Origin: Pontibacter aquaedesilientis
Lineage (GTDB): Bacteria > Bacteroidota > Bacteroidia > Cytophagales > Hymenobacteraceae
NCBI RefSeq assembly: GCF_014773225.1
Contig: NZ_JACXAJ010000006.1
Span: 124,001-188,000 of the forward strand
Reading direction: 5' to 3'
DNA length: 64,000 nucleotides
Of the stretch, positions 9,343-17,976 are shown piece by piece. The notes beneath the pieces are model-generated. The model saw only the letters and a list, made by a program, of their open reading frames with translations, ran no database searches and was not told the DNA's origin. The first letter of the stretch is position 1. Every line of letters starts with the position of its first letter. A program made the position numbers and the translations under genes.

Positions 9343-10410
9343 ATGTCGTATTCCAACAAACCGGTCCCTTCGCTCACCCCCCAAATTTCCAGCCCAAACC
9401 AGCGTGCGCTGAACAAACTGCAGCAGGATTTCAACAAAAAAGTGGCGCAGATAGAGCAATTGAAGCAGGAAATAGCCACGCGGCGCGACAGCATGGACCT
9501 AGCCCAAAAGCGAATCGAAAAGGAATTGCGTCCTGTCATTATGCAACAGGTTGAGAAACGCGTGGAGCTGGCCCACTTGCTGGACGAAGCTTTTGCACTT
9601 CCCTTGTTCAGCTTCCGGGAAAAAGAAAAACTCGCGCAGCTCATCACCGAAATCACCCTCGACCTGATTCAGAGCTATGAGCGCCGCGACCTGGTGGCCC
9701 TGCACGACCGCTATGCCGAGCTTTCTTATGCAGAACTTCAAGTTTACACAGAGGACGAGGAGGATTTACCGGATGAAGGTATAGCCGAAGAGGAACCAGG
9801 TATAGCCGACGACTGGGATGACCTGGACGACTTTGAGCGCATACAGGCCCAGCTCGACCGCGAAGAGGCAGAAAGGGAACAGGCCAGGCAAAATCGTCAG
9901 AAAGGCCGCAAGACCAAAGCCCAGCAAGTGAAAGAGGCCAAAGCCAAGGCCGAACTCAGCAACATCAGCAAAGCCAGCCGCCGCGTGTACACCGACCTGG
10001 CCAAGCAGCTGCACCCCGACAAAGAGCGCGATGAAACCAAGCGGGTATGGAAAGAAGAAGCCATGAAGCGCGTAACCCAGGCCTATCACCAAGATGATTT
10101 CTTTGAGTTGCTGCGCCTGCAAATGGAGTTTCTGCAAGAACAAGGTATAGCACTCGACACAATGCCTGACGAGCAACTGCAGTACTATGTGAAGCTGCTG
10201 GATGATCAGCTCAACGAGCTCCAAACAGAGCTCAACGATTTCATCTTTGGCCCCAACGCCACGTTTTACGACCGTTTCTGCGGCAGCCCCAAGCAGATGA
10301 ACCAGAAGTTTAAGCGGGCCAAAGAGAGTTTAGCCTATGAATTGGAGCAGCTGAAGCAGAACCTACGGGTATTGCAGGATCCGCAAATGATCAAGGTATT
10401 GCTGAAGTAG
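9343..10410 (+). CDS. J-domain-like coiled-coil protein
   Basis: A 355-residue soluble, highly charged protein. Residues 20-75 are predicted coiled coil, 135-205 are acidic then very Lys/Arg/Ala-rich, and about 207-270 resembles a DnaJ domain with the motif H-P-D-K at residues 224-227 (L-A-K-Q-L-H-P-D-K). A second helical region closes the protein. The J-like domain is internal rather than N-terminal, which is unusual. If functional it would stimulate a DnaK-type ATPase. Followed directly by the REP/RAYT locus. Confidence 0.7.
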   Translation: MSYSNKPVPSLTPQISSPNQRALNKLQQDFNKKVAQIEQLKQEIATRRDSMDLAQKRIEKELRPVIMQQVEKRVELAHLLDEAFALPLFSFREKEKLAQLITEITLDLIQSYERRDLVALHDRYAELSYAELQVYTEDEEDLPDEGIAEEEPGIADDWDDLDDFERIQAQLDREEAEREQARQNRQKGRKTKAQQVKEAKAKAELSNISKASRRVYTDLAKQLHPDKERDETKRVWKEEAMKRVTQAYHQDDFFELLRLQMEFLQEQGIALDTMPDEQLQYYVKLLDDQLNELQTELNDFIFGPNATFYDRFCGSPKQMNQKFKRAKESLAYELEQLKQNLRVLQDPQMIKVLLK

Positions 10411-10440
10411 GTATAGGTTTACCCCACCTGCTTCAGCTCT

Positions 10441-10487
10441 TTCGGATTTGTAATCCGAAAGTTTTCTACTGCAAGGATTTGTAATCC
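10441..10487. repeat. Upstream REP pair of the RAYT gene
   Basis: Two palindromes: TTCGGATT-TGT-AATCCGAA (10441-10459) and GGATT-TGT-AATCC (10475-10487), separated by 15 bp. The same two-part module recurs downstream of the gene, so this is one copy of a REP doublet on which the adjacent tyrosine transposase presumably acts. Confidence 0.85.
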
Positions 10488-10515
10488 GCTGCCACCAATA
10501 GTCGTACAAGCCTGC

Positions 10516-11061
10516 ATGGGACTGAAAAATAAAGTACACACGGGCTATTTGTACTTCCTGACACTAACAGTAGTGGATTGGGTTGATGTGTTTACCCGCC
10601 CGGCATACCGACATATACTTTTGGATTCTCTCAAATACTGTCAGCAGCAAAAAGGGCTGGACTTATATGCCTGGTGCCTCATGAGCAATCACCTACATCT
10701 GATAGCCGGGGCAAAAGATGGGTATAATCTGTCAGACATCCTCCGCGACTTTAAAAAATTCACAAGTAAATCAATCATAAAAGCCATACAGGAAGAAAAC
10801 GAAAGCCGCAAAGGCTGGCTGCTCAACCGATTTACTTTCGCGGCTGCCAACGATATAAAAACGAAGAACTTCAAATTCTGGCAGGATGGTAATGAGGCCA
10901 AAGAGCTTCATACAAACAGCTTTATGGAACAGAAGCTGCAGTACATACATCAGAATCCTGTGGCAGCTGAAATAGTTGCCGAGCCCGAGCACTACCTGTA
11001 TAGTTCGGCCTTGAACTACGCCGGACAACCAGGCTTGTTAGATGTTATTTTGTTAGAATAG
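10516..11061 (+). CDS. REP-associated tyrosine transposase (RAYT, Y1-Tnp family)
   Basis: A 181-residue single-domain HUH endonuclease of the Y1 transposase family. The metal-binding His pair is H59-L-H61 (in M-S-N-H-L-H-L) and the catalytic Tyr is Y143 in L-Q-Y-I-H-Q-N-P-V, a signature of RAYTs. Such enzymes nick and rejoin single-stranded REP hairpins and are thought to spread REPs in the chromosome. Length and both active-site motifs are intact, so it may be active. It sits between three REP doublets with the same GGATT core. No octamer copies lie between about 10420 and 12240. Confidence 0.93.
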   Translation: MGLKNKVHTGYLYFLTLTVVDWVDVFTRPAYRHILLDSLKYCQQQKGLDLYAWCLMSNHLHLIAGAKDGYNLSDILRDFKKFTSKSIIKAIQEENESRKGWLLNRFTFAAANDIKTKNFKFWQDGNEAKELHTNSFMEQKLQYIHQNPVAAEIVAEPEHYLYSSALNYAGQPGLLDVILLE

Positions 11062-11100
11062 ATCTGGGGTGACAAGCATCGAAGAACCTAAGGCTTGGCT

Positions 11101-11148
11101 TTTTCGGATTTGCAATCCGAAAACGGATACTATCAGGATTTGCAATCC
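11101..11148. repeat. Downstream REP pair, direct orientation
   Basis: TTTTCGGATT-TGC-AATCCGAAAA (11101-11123) followed by GGATT-TGC-AATCC (11136-11148). Same order and orientation as the upstream pair, with TGC in place of TGT at the loop. Confidence 0.85.
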
Positions 11149-11202
11149 GCTTTTATACTCTCTGCTGTTGCAGTCTGCTTTACCAAAGGCAGTGTAGAAG
11201 TC

Positions 11203-11250
11203 GGATTACAAATCCTCGCAGTAAGTGCTTTCGGATTGCAAATCCGAAAG
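11203..11250. repeat. Downstream REP pair, inverted orientation
   Basis: GGATT-ACA-AATCC (11203-11215) then TTTCGGATT-GCA-AATCCGAAA (about 11229-11249). This is the reverse complement of the doublet, so the two downstream modules face each other as in BIME units. Confidence 0.85.
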
Positions 11251-11279
11251 AGCGGAGGGCGGGGGTGAAAGTGGTATGC

Positions 11280-11296
11280 CCCAGTTACAAACTGGG
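11280..11296. repeat. Second palindrome type CCCAGTT-ACA-AACTGGG
   Basis: A perfect 7-bp inverted repeat with a 3-nt loop, the same geometry as the GGATT REPs but a different arm sequence. It probably belongs to another REP family, perhaps mobilised by another RAYT. Confidence 0.6.
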
Positions 11297-11379
11297 CTCA
11301 TGGAAAGCCACAAGTTGCGCTAAACTTGCGGCATGGCAAGAATTTAAATATTATCTGCCTTTTCCTATATTGTGCCTGT

Positions 11380-11946
11380 ATGGCTTACGCGAACTCTCTT
11401 CCACCTATTGTTATCAAGATTTGCAGATGGTTTAATGTCTTCTGCTTAGCATTAACTTTTTTAGTGTTTCTGGACATTTTCCTCCTTCCAAAAGTGATCC
11501 GCAATGAAAAGATACTGGCAAGGGAAGAAGCACACGTTACCACCTACTCTAAGTTTACAGGCAGATCAAGTAGAAGCCAGCTTGATTACGTGACGCTAAT
11601 TACAGAAAACTTTTACTACCCATATGACAAGATCCAAGGCTTTAACCCCAGAGAAGCCGATTCAGTAAAACTTGTCACCACTTATATTTTCAACATAGTT
11701 AAGACAGGCTATATCAAAAGGTTTGGCGAAGAGAAAGAGTTGATTCAAACTCCGGGCATATTTGGCACTCTTTGCTTTCTCCCGATTAGCTTTGGACTGA
11801 TCGCTGTCTTCGGAGTGGTTATGCGAAACAATAAGGAGCAGCTCTTAAATGCAGCAGTTATGAATCTTCTGCTGCTACCCATTCAGTTATGGATCATGGG
11901 CTATTTTACGGCTTTGTTCACAGACTTAGATTTAAGATACTTGTAG
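11380..11946 (+). CDS. Membrane protein, unknown function
   Basis: A 188-residue protein. The frame can be opened from TTG 11326, but the first ATG (11380, M-A-Y-A-N-S-L) is preferred and keeps the first transmembrane helix (about residues 15-36). A soluble segment of about 75 residues follows and then two more hydrophobic helices (about 128-148 and 158-180). I do not recognise the family. It follows the REP array and differs in style from its neighbours (AT-richer, no octamer copies). Confidence 0.55.
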   Translation: MAYANSLPPIVIKICRWFNVFCLALTFLVFLDIFLLPKVIRNEKILAREEAHVTTYSKFTGRSSRSQLDYVTLITENFYYPYDKIQGFNPREADSVKLVTTYIFNIVKTGYIKRFGEEKELIQTPGIFGTLCFLPISFGLIAVFGVVMRNNKEQLLNAAVMNLLLLPIQLWIMGYFTALFTDLDLRYL

Positions 11947-11998
11947 TATAAAACAAATCCGTTCCTCCTCCCCCGCAACCTTCTCCCCCATCTCCCAG

Positions 11999-12029
11999 TT
12001 CAGATAAAACATTAACTTCCGTATCTTTG
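11999..12029 (+). promoter_or_regulatory. Candidate promoter of mfd
   Basis: Exact -7 element TATCTTTG at 12022-12029, with a partial -33 (TTC, 11999-12001) 20 bp upstream. It lies 78 bp before the mfd ATG. Confidence 0.5.
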
Positions 12030-12106
12030 TAAATAACAACCAGCAGAACGCGACTATCGAAAAGTCCTGTGTTCTGCCTTTGCTGTTTTGTGACTTTTAG
12101 AACTGA

Positions 12107-15100
12107 ATGAAAGTAACTGATTTTTTAGAGCTGTACCGACTCGACGGGGTGGTGCAGACCATTGCCGAGCGACTGAAAGCCGATAAACCCTACCGCCTGC
12201 AACTCAAAGGCATGGCGGGTAGTCTGGATGCTGTGATGGCCTCGGCTGTCTATACCTTGCACCCGCAGCACCAACTCTTCGTTTTGCACGACAAAGAGGA
12301 GGCAGCCTATTTCTATACCGATCTCAAAAACCTGCTCGGCGACGAGAAGGAGGTTATGCTGTTCCCAACCTCTTATAAGCGGCCCTACAGCTTCGACGAT
12401 ACCGAAAACGCCAACATCCTCATGCGGGCCGAGGTGCTCAACCGCCTCAATAGCAAGTCTGAAAAAGGCGAGCTGATCGTGACCTACCCCGAGGCACTCA
12501 CCGAGAAAGTGATCAACAAAAAATCGCTGGTGGAGAACACGCTGGGCGCGAAGGTTGGCGAAAAGCTGGATACTAACTTCCTGAGCGACATGCTGGCTGA
12601 GTATGGCTTTGAGCGCACCGAATTTGTGTACGAGGCGGGCCAGTATGCCGTGCGTGGTGGCATTGTGGATGTCTTCTCGTACGCCAACGACCTGCCATAT
12701 CGCATCGAACTTTTCGGGGATGAGATTGAGAGTATACGCACCTTCGACCCTGACACGCAGCTGTCGGTGGAGACGAAGAAAAGCATCTCGATTATACCTA
12801 ATGTGCAGACCAAACTCCTGCAGGAAACACGCGAGGCTTTCCTCGATTTTCTGCCCAAGAACACTGCTATCTGGTTTAAGGATGTGCGTCAAACGCTGGA
12901 TGTGATCGACGAGTATTTCGATAAGGCATCGCAGGCATTTGACAAGCTGATGGCAGGCAGCGGCGGCACCCAGATCGTGTCGGACCCGGAGCAGCTGTTC
13001 CAGACACAGAAGCAGTTCAAGAAGCTGCTGGAGAAGTTCAGCATCGTGGAGTTTGGCAAGCGCTTCAATTACAAAGACACCGAGGTGCTGCAACTGCAGT
13101 CCAAGCCGCAGCCTTCGTTTAACAAAGACTTTTACCGGTTGGTAAAAGACCTGCACGAACAGCAGAGCAAAGGGTTTGTGAACGTGATCGCCACCGATTC
13201 GCCGCGCCAGATCAACCGCCTCACCACCATCTTCGACGAACTGGACCATGACATGCGTTTCCAGCACCTGGCAGTGTCGCTGCGTGAGGGTTTTATTGAC
13301 GAACAGCTCAAAATCACCTGCTATACCGACCACCAGCTTTTCGACCGCTTCTACCAGCACAAAGCCAAAGAGGGCCGCTCCAAGACCAAGGCCATGACCT
13401 TGAAGGAGCTGCGCACCCTGCAACCTGGCGACTACATCACCCATACCGACTACGGCGTGGGCCGTTTTGCTGGCCTCGAAAAAGTGGAGGTAGGCGGGCG
13501 CCTGCAGGAGGCCATCCGACTGGTATACCGCGACGACGATTTGCTGTATGTGTCCATCCACTCGCTGCACAAGATTTCCAAGTATAGTGGCAAAGAGGGC
13601 GGCCCGCCGACCATGAGCAAGCTGGGTTCGCCGGAGTGGGAAAACAAGAAGAAAAAAGTAAAGAGCAAGGTAAAGGACATCGCTGCCGAGCTTATTCAGC
13701 TATACGCCAAGCGCAAGGCCGCGCCGGGCTATGCCTATACCCGCGACGGCTTCCTGCAGGCCGAGCTGGAGTCGTCGTTCATCTACGAAGACACCCCGGA
13801 TCAGGGCAAAGCCACCGAAGACGTAAAGGCTGATATGGAACAGCCGCACCCAATGGACCGCCTCGTGTGTGGCGACGTGGGCTTCGGCAAGACGGAGATA
13901 GCCATTCGTGCCGCCTTTAAGGCAGCCTGCGATGGAAAGCAGGTAGCCGTGCTGGTGCCAACCACGGTACTGGCCATGCAGCATTTCAAAACCTTCCGCG
14001 ACCGCCTGGAGCAATTCCCGGTCACAGTGGATTATATCAACCGCTTCAAGACTGCCAAAGACATCAAGAACACCCTGCAGCGTGTAGCAGAAGGCAAAGT
14101 AGATATCCTGATTGGGACGCACCGCATTGTAAGCAAAGACGTCAAGTTCAAAGATCTGGGCTTGCTGGTTATTGACGAGGAACAGAAATTCGGCGTGAAG
14201 ACCAAAGAGAAGTTGAAAGAAATGCGGGTGAACGTGGACACACTCACACTCACGGCCACACCTATTCCGCGCACACTGCACTTCTCGCTCATGGGTGCCC
14301 GCGACCTGAGCGTGATTGCCACGCCACCACCTAACCGCCAACCTGTGCAAACGGAGCTGCATGTGTTTGATGAAATCCTGATTCGGGATGCGGTGATGGC
14401 AGAGCTGAAGCGGGGCGGGCAAGTGTTCTTTGTGCACAACCGCGTGAAAGACATCGATGAAATCGCGAACATGATCCTCAAGCTGGTGCCGGACGCCCGC
14501 ATTACATTTGCCCACGGCCAGATGGACGGCGAACTGCTCGAGAAACGCATGATGAAGTTTGTGGAAGGCGAGTACGATGTGCTCGTGTCTACCAACATCA
14601 TCGAGTCGGGCTTGGATATACCTAATGCCAATACCATCATCATCAACCGGGCGCACATGTTTGGCCTCTCAGACCTGCACCAGATGCGGGGCCGCGTGGG
14701 CCGCTCCAACAAGAAGGCCTACTGCTACCTGCTCACACCGCCAGTAGCCGGCCTGCCAACCGATGCCCGCAAGCGGCTCAGCGTGTTGGAGGAGTTCTCT
14801 GACCTCGGCGAAGGATTTAAGATCGCCATGCGCGACCTCGACATTCGTGGGGCCGGCAACCTGTTGGGTGGCGAGCAAAGCGGCTTCATCAGCGACCTCG
14901 GGTTTGAGATGTACCACCAGGTGCTCGACGACGCCATCAAGGAGTTGAAAGAAACCGAGTTCCGTGACCTGTTCCTGAAAGACAACCTGGCCGAGTTTAT
15001 TGAGCCGGTGCGCGACTGTAACATCGAAACTGATATGGAGGTGCTGATACCGGACTGGTACGTGAGCAACATCTCGGAGCGCCTTAGCCTTTACAGCAAG

Positions 15101-15478
15101 CTCGATAGCACCAAGGACCTGCAGGATCTGGAGAAGCTCCGGGCAAGTATCGTCGACCGGTTCGGGCCACTGCCGGAAGAGGTACAGAAGCTGGTTGAGA
15201 TCGTGAAGTTGCGCTGGCAGGCACAGCAGTTGGGATTCGAAAAGCTCACCATCAAGAAAGAGGTAATGAAAGGCTACCTGCCAAGCGAGAAGAACGACGC
15301 TTACTTCCAATCTGAGACCTTCGGCAACATCCTGAAGTATGTGCAGCAGCACTCACGCCGCTCGCGCCTGAAAGAGGCCAAGACCAAGCTGATCGTGATC
15401 GTGGACGACATCCGGAATATCGCTGACGCACGGGAGGTTTTTGAAGGGTTTGGGGTGAAAGCAGCGATGACCGCCTAA
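12107..15478 (+). CDS. mfd: Transcription-repair coupling factor Mfd
   Basis: A 1123-residue Mfd. It removes RNA polymerase stalled at lesions and recruits UvrA. Domains in order: UvrB-homology module (about 1-340), the RNA-polymerase-interacting domain opening with L-Q-P-G-D-Y-I-T-H-T-D-Y-G-V-G (about 437), and the RecG-like translocase with Walker A G-D-V-G-F-G-K-T (about 588), D-E-E-Q, T-A-T-P-I-P-R-T and the Q-M-R-G-R-V-G-R motif VI. The C-terminal D7 domain follows. Length matches the family (about 1100-1150) and all helicase motifs appear intact. A strong hairpin follows the stop. Confidence 0.97.
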   Translation: MKVTDFLELYRLDGVVQTIAERLKADKPYRLQLKGMAGSLDAVMASAVYTLHPQHQLFVLHDKEEAAYFYTDLKNLLGDEKEVMLFPTSYKRPYSFDDTENANILMRAEVLNRLNSKSEKGELIVTYPEALTEKVINKKSLVENTLGAKVGEKLDTNFLSDMLAEYGFERTEFVYEAGQYAVRGGIVDVFSYANDLPYRIELFGDEIESIRTFDPDTQLSVETKKSISIIPNVQTKLLQETREAFLDFLPKNTAIWFKDVRQTLDVIDEYFDKASQAFDKLMAGSGGTQIVSDPEQLFQTQKQFKKLLEKFSIVEFGKRFNYKDTEVLQLQSKPQPSFNKDFYRLVKDLHEQQSKGFVNVIATDSPRQINRLTTIFDELDHDMRFQHLAVSLREGFIDEQLKITCYTDHQLFDRFYQHKAKEGRSKTKAMTLKELRTLQPGDYITHTDYGVGRFAGLEKVEVGGRLQEAIRLVYRDDDLLYVSIHSLHKISKYSGKEGGPPTMSKLGSPEWENKKKKVKSKVKDIAAELIQLYAKRKAAPGYAYTRDGFLQAELESSFIYEDTPDQGKATEDVKADMEQPHPMDRLVCGDVGFGKTEIAIRAAFKAACDGKQVAVLVPTTVLAMQHFKTFRDRLEQFPVTVDYINRFKTAKDIKNTLQRVAEGKVDILIGTHRIVSKDVKFKDLGLLVIDEEQKFGVKTKEKLKEMRVNVDTLTLTATPIPRTLHFSLMGARDLSVIATPPPNRQPVQTELHVFDEILIRDAVMAELKRGGQVFFVHNRVKDIDEIANMILKLVPDARITFAHGQMDGELLEKRMMKFVEGEYDVLVSTNIIESGLDIPNANTIIINRAHMFGLSDLHQMRGRVGRSNKKAYCYLLTPPVAGLPTDARKRLSVLEEFSDLGEGFKIAMRDLDIRGAGNLLGGEQSGFISDLGFEMYHQVLDDAIKELKETEFRDLFLKDNLAEFIEPVRDCNIETDMEVLIPDWYVSNISERLSLYSKLDSTKDLQDLEKLRASIVDRFGPLPEEVQKLVEIVKLRWQAQQLGFEKLTIKKEVMKGYLPSEKNDAYFQSETFGNILKYVQQHSRRSRLKEAKTKLIVIVDDIRNIADAREVFEGFGVKAAMTA

Positions 15479-15502
15479 CCTGTAGCGAGCAGCCTATTTA
15501 CG

Positions 15503-15546
15503 AGCAGGCCCCTACATGCCATCCATGAGCATATAGGGGCCTGCTT
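15503..15546 (+). terminator. Hairpin after mfd
   Basis: GCAGGCCCCTA (15504-15514) pairs perfectly with TAGGGGCCTGC (15534-15544), with further pairing inside. The T-tract is poor, so termination may need help. The hairpin covers the farthest-upstream start codon of the next frame. Confidence 0.6.
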
Positions 15547-15721
15547 GCAACCAAGCCGCCTCAACCATCAGCACGACAAGGCCTTACAACTGTTTTTAGA
15601 TAGATTTAAGAAAAATTATCACTCCAAAAACAAGATTTATAGCAATCCTCTGACTTTAATTTGCTATTTTAGAAGCACTCCAACGCTACGAATACGAAAA
15701 CCACACCCTTATTCAGCTACC

Positions 15722-17341
15722 GTGTATCCGAAAATTACCTTATCTCTCCCCGTGCTTGAGTCTGTTTTCCGTGCTTTGCCAGGCGTGTATATCGTCCTGA
15801 CACCCGACTTGATCATCGTCGAGGCAACAGATGTTTTCCTGAAACAAACCAGAATCAGCCGGGAGCAGGCCGTTGGGCAGCACCTGTTCGTCCTGTTCCC
15901 CAACAACCCGGGCAATCCGCAAATGGACTCCGAGCAGCTGGTGTTTCAGTCATTGCACCATGCGTTGGAGCACAAGCAGCCCTGCCGTATCGAGACGCTT
16001 CGCTACGACATGATGATGCCCAAGGAGCAGGGAGGCGGCTTTGAGGAGCGCTACTGGAATGCCAACAGTGTCCCTATACTGGATGACCAGGGCCAGGTAT
16101 TGTACCTCTTGCATGAGATGCGCGATATCACAGAGAAAGTACTGAGCGACATAAGCCGACAGCAAAGCCAGGAGCACCTCAACCTGCTGGCCAATGCCAT
16201 GAAGGCCGTTGCCTGGGAATACGACATCGCCAACAACCGGATGACCTGGGGAGAGGGACTGCAGGAGATTTTCGGCTATACCCCGGAGGACATGGGGCCT
16301 GGGGGAGAATCATGGGACTCGCGTGTGCACCCCGACGACTTTGAGTCTGTGCAGCAAAGCATCCAGCAGGCACTGCTTCACCAGCAACCAACCTGGACAG
16401 GCGAATATCGCTTTCAGAAAGCCGATGGCACCTATGCCCACATCCTGGACCAGGGTTATACCACCTATGACAATCAGGGGCGGCCAGTGCGCACCATCGG
16501 TTCTATCATTGACATGACACAGGGGCGACACACGGAGAAGGCGCTGAAAGAAAGCGATGCCCGGTTCCGGCACCTGCTCGAAGTGCTGCCTCATATGGCC
16601 TGGACTGCCTCCGCTCAGGGCAAGGTGTTGTTCTTCAATGACCACTGGTATAGCTACACGGGTATGCGGCCGGGCCAAACCGAGGGATGGATCAGTGCGA
16701 TTCACCCGGAAGACTCTGCGATGGTATTGACCAGCTGGAACAATGCCGTAGCCAGCGGCGAAGGCTTTGAGCTGGAGTACCGCATTCGCAACCACTACGA
16801 CGCCACTTACCGTTGGTTTTTGGAGCGCGGCGTGCCCATGCATGACGCAAATGGTAAGGTCTCCCTCTGGATAGGCACTTACACCGACATCGACGAGCAA
16901 AAACAAAACGTGTACAGTAAAGACAAGGAAGAGCAACAGCTCGAAACCCTGCTTCGCCTATCGCCGGTACACCTGTGCGTGTTTCATGGCCCCAAGCATA
17001 CCTGCCAGTATGTAACCCCCGGTGTGTACAAAATATATGGCAGCAGGCAGTACATTGGCCGCACAGCCTACGAGATTTGGCCCGAACTGGAGCCACTGGG
17101 TTTCTTCGACCTGTTGGAAGAGGTATACAAAAAAGGCAATACGATTCGTATCAACGAATTCAGAGCCCCGATCGACCACCTGCTGGATGGCACACCCCGG
17201 GATGCCTACTTTAACTTCAAGTACCAGCCACTTTTTGACAACACCAACCAGGTGGAGGGGATCATGGTGTCGGCTATAGAAGTAACCAACCTGGTGAAGG
17301 CCCGACAGCGGGCAGAAGCCCTCGCCAAAAGCGTTTCTTAG
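15722..17341 (+). CDS. Multi-PAS sensor protein lacking an output domain
   Basis: About 539 residues from GTG 15722. A TTG at 15545 would also open the frame but lies in the mfd hairpin and adds a basic, non-domain stretch. Four PAS/PAC units follow one another at about 10-135, 155-275, 285-400 and 410-530. Visible marks are W-G-E-G-L-Q-E-I-F-G-Y (PAS2), W-Y-S-Y-T-G (PAS3), and PAC strands such as Y-R-F-Q-K-A-D-G and I-G-T-Y-T-D-I-D. Proteins with this N-terminus normally continue into a His-kinase; here the stop comes right after the last PAS. A CheY-like gene follows 75 bp on. Confidence 0.8.
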   Translation: MYPKITLSLPVLESVFRALPGVYIVLTPDLIIVEATDVFLKQTRISREQAVGQHLFVLFPNNPGNPQMDSEQLVFQSLHHALEHKQPCRIETLRYDMMMPKEQGGGFEERYWNANSVPILDDQGQVLYLLHEMRDITEKVLSDISRQQSQEHLNLLANAMKAVAWEYDIANNRMTWGEGLQEIFGYTPEDMGPGGESWDSRVHPDDFESVQQSIQQALLHQQPTWTGEYRFQKADGTYAHILDQGYTTYDNQGRPVRTIGSIIDMTQGRHTEKALKESDARFRHLLEVLPHMAWTASAQGKVLFFNDHWYSYTGMRPGQTEGWISAIHPEDSAMVLTSWNNAVASGEGFELEYRIRNHYDATYRWFLERGVPMHDANGKVSLWIGTYTDIDEQKQNVYSKDKEEQQLETLLRLSPVHLCVFHGPKHTCQYVTPGVYKIYGSRQYIGRTAYEIWPELEPLGFFDLLEEVYKKGNTIRINEFRAPIDHLLDGTPRDAYFNFKYQPLFDNTNQVEGIMVSAIEVTNLVKARQRAEALAKSVS

Positions 17342-17416
17342 CATGCCAATCCTGATTTTACCTTTTCTTTAAAACAAAAAAAGGTATCCTTTGTAAAAGA
17401 ACACAAATACTAGACT

Positions 17417-17824
17417 ATGAAATCTGTCAAGACTATACTTCTGATTGATGATGACGATACAACCAATTACCTGAACCAGCGGCTGCTCTCGCGCATGGAG
17501 GCGGCTGAGGTGATACGGGTGGTAACCAACGGCGAGGAAGCGCTGGACTATCTGAACAAAGCTTACAGTGGAGCTGAAAACCACCCCAGTCCTGACCTTA
17601 TTTTTGTGGATATCAAGATGTCTGTGATGGATGGCTTTGAGTTTCTGGAGGAGTACCATCAGTTTGATGAGGAGAAGCGAAAAAGGACGGTCATGCTGAT
17701 GCTCACCTCCTCGGCCAGTTTCTACGACCTGGAGCGCCTCAAGAAATACCCGGAGGTGCGCAGGCACTATTCCAAGCCGCTGGCAGAGGCCGATGTGCGG
17801 GAAATCATGGAAGAGTATTTTTGA
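17417..17824 (+). CDS. Single-domain response regulator (CheY-like)
   Basis: A 135-residue receiver domain with no output domain. Acidic pocket D11-D13 (L-I-D-D-D-D), phosphoacceptor D65 (I-F-V-D-I-K-M), the T/S switch in L-T-S-S-A and conserved K120 (S-K-P). It resembles the short receivers paired with PAS-type kinases in Cytophagales. The gene is 75 bp downstream of the PAS-only protein, so they probably belong to one pathway, but no kinase is present in the window to phosphorylate it. Ended by a clear terminator. Confidence 0.9.
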   Translation: MKSVKTILLIDDDDTTNYLNQRLLSRMEAAEVIRVVTNGEEALDYLNKAYSGAENHPSPDLIFVDIKMSVMDGFEFLEEYHQFDEEKRKRTVMLMLTSSASFYDLERLKKYPEVRRHYSKPLAEADVREIMEEYF

Positions 17825-17848
17825 TTTTGATCATTACCGAACCAGTTG

Positions 17849-17880
17849 AGAGGCGCTAACCATGTTGGCGCCTCTTTTTT
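17849..17880 (+). terminator. Rho-independent terminator
   Basis: AGAGGCGC (17849-17856) and GCGCCTCT (17868-17875) with a T-run. The run continues straight into an octamer-like TATACCTG. Confidence 0.85.
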
Positions 17881-17976
17881 ATACCTGCGCGATAGCCAAC
17901 AATAGCCCCTGTAACGCGTAAAAAATAACGCCGCCAAGAGCGGATTATTTGACAAAAACAAATCAGGAAAGAGATC

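Noticed and set aside
12125..13570. 481-codon minus-strand frame inside mfd
   Set aside because: Antisense shadow of mfd, low-complexity Leu/Val/His composition, no domain; the same holds for 13700-14656 and 14669-15352.
15545..15721. TTG 15545 as the start of the PAS protein
   Set aside because: It lies in the terminator hairpin of mfd and adds residues with no PAS similarity; GTG 15722 starts at the first domain.
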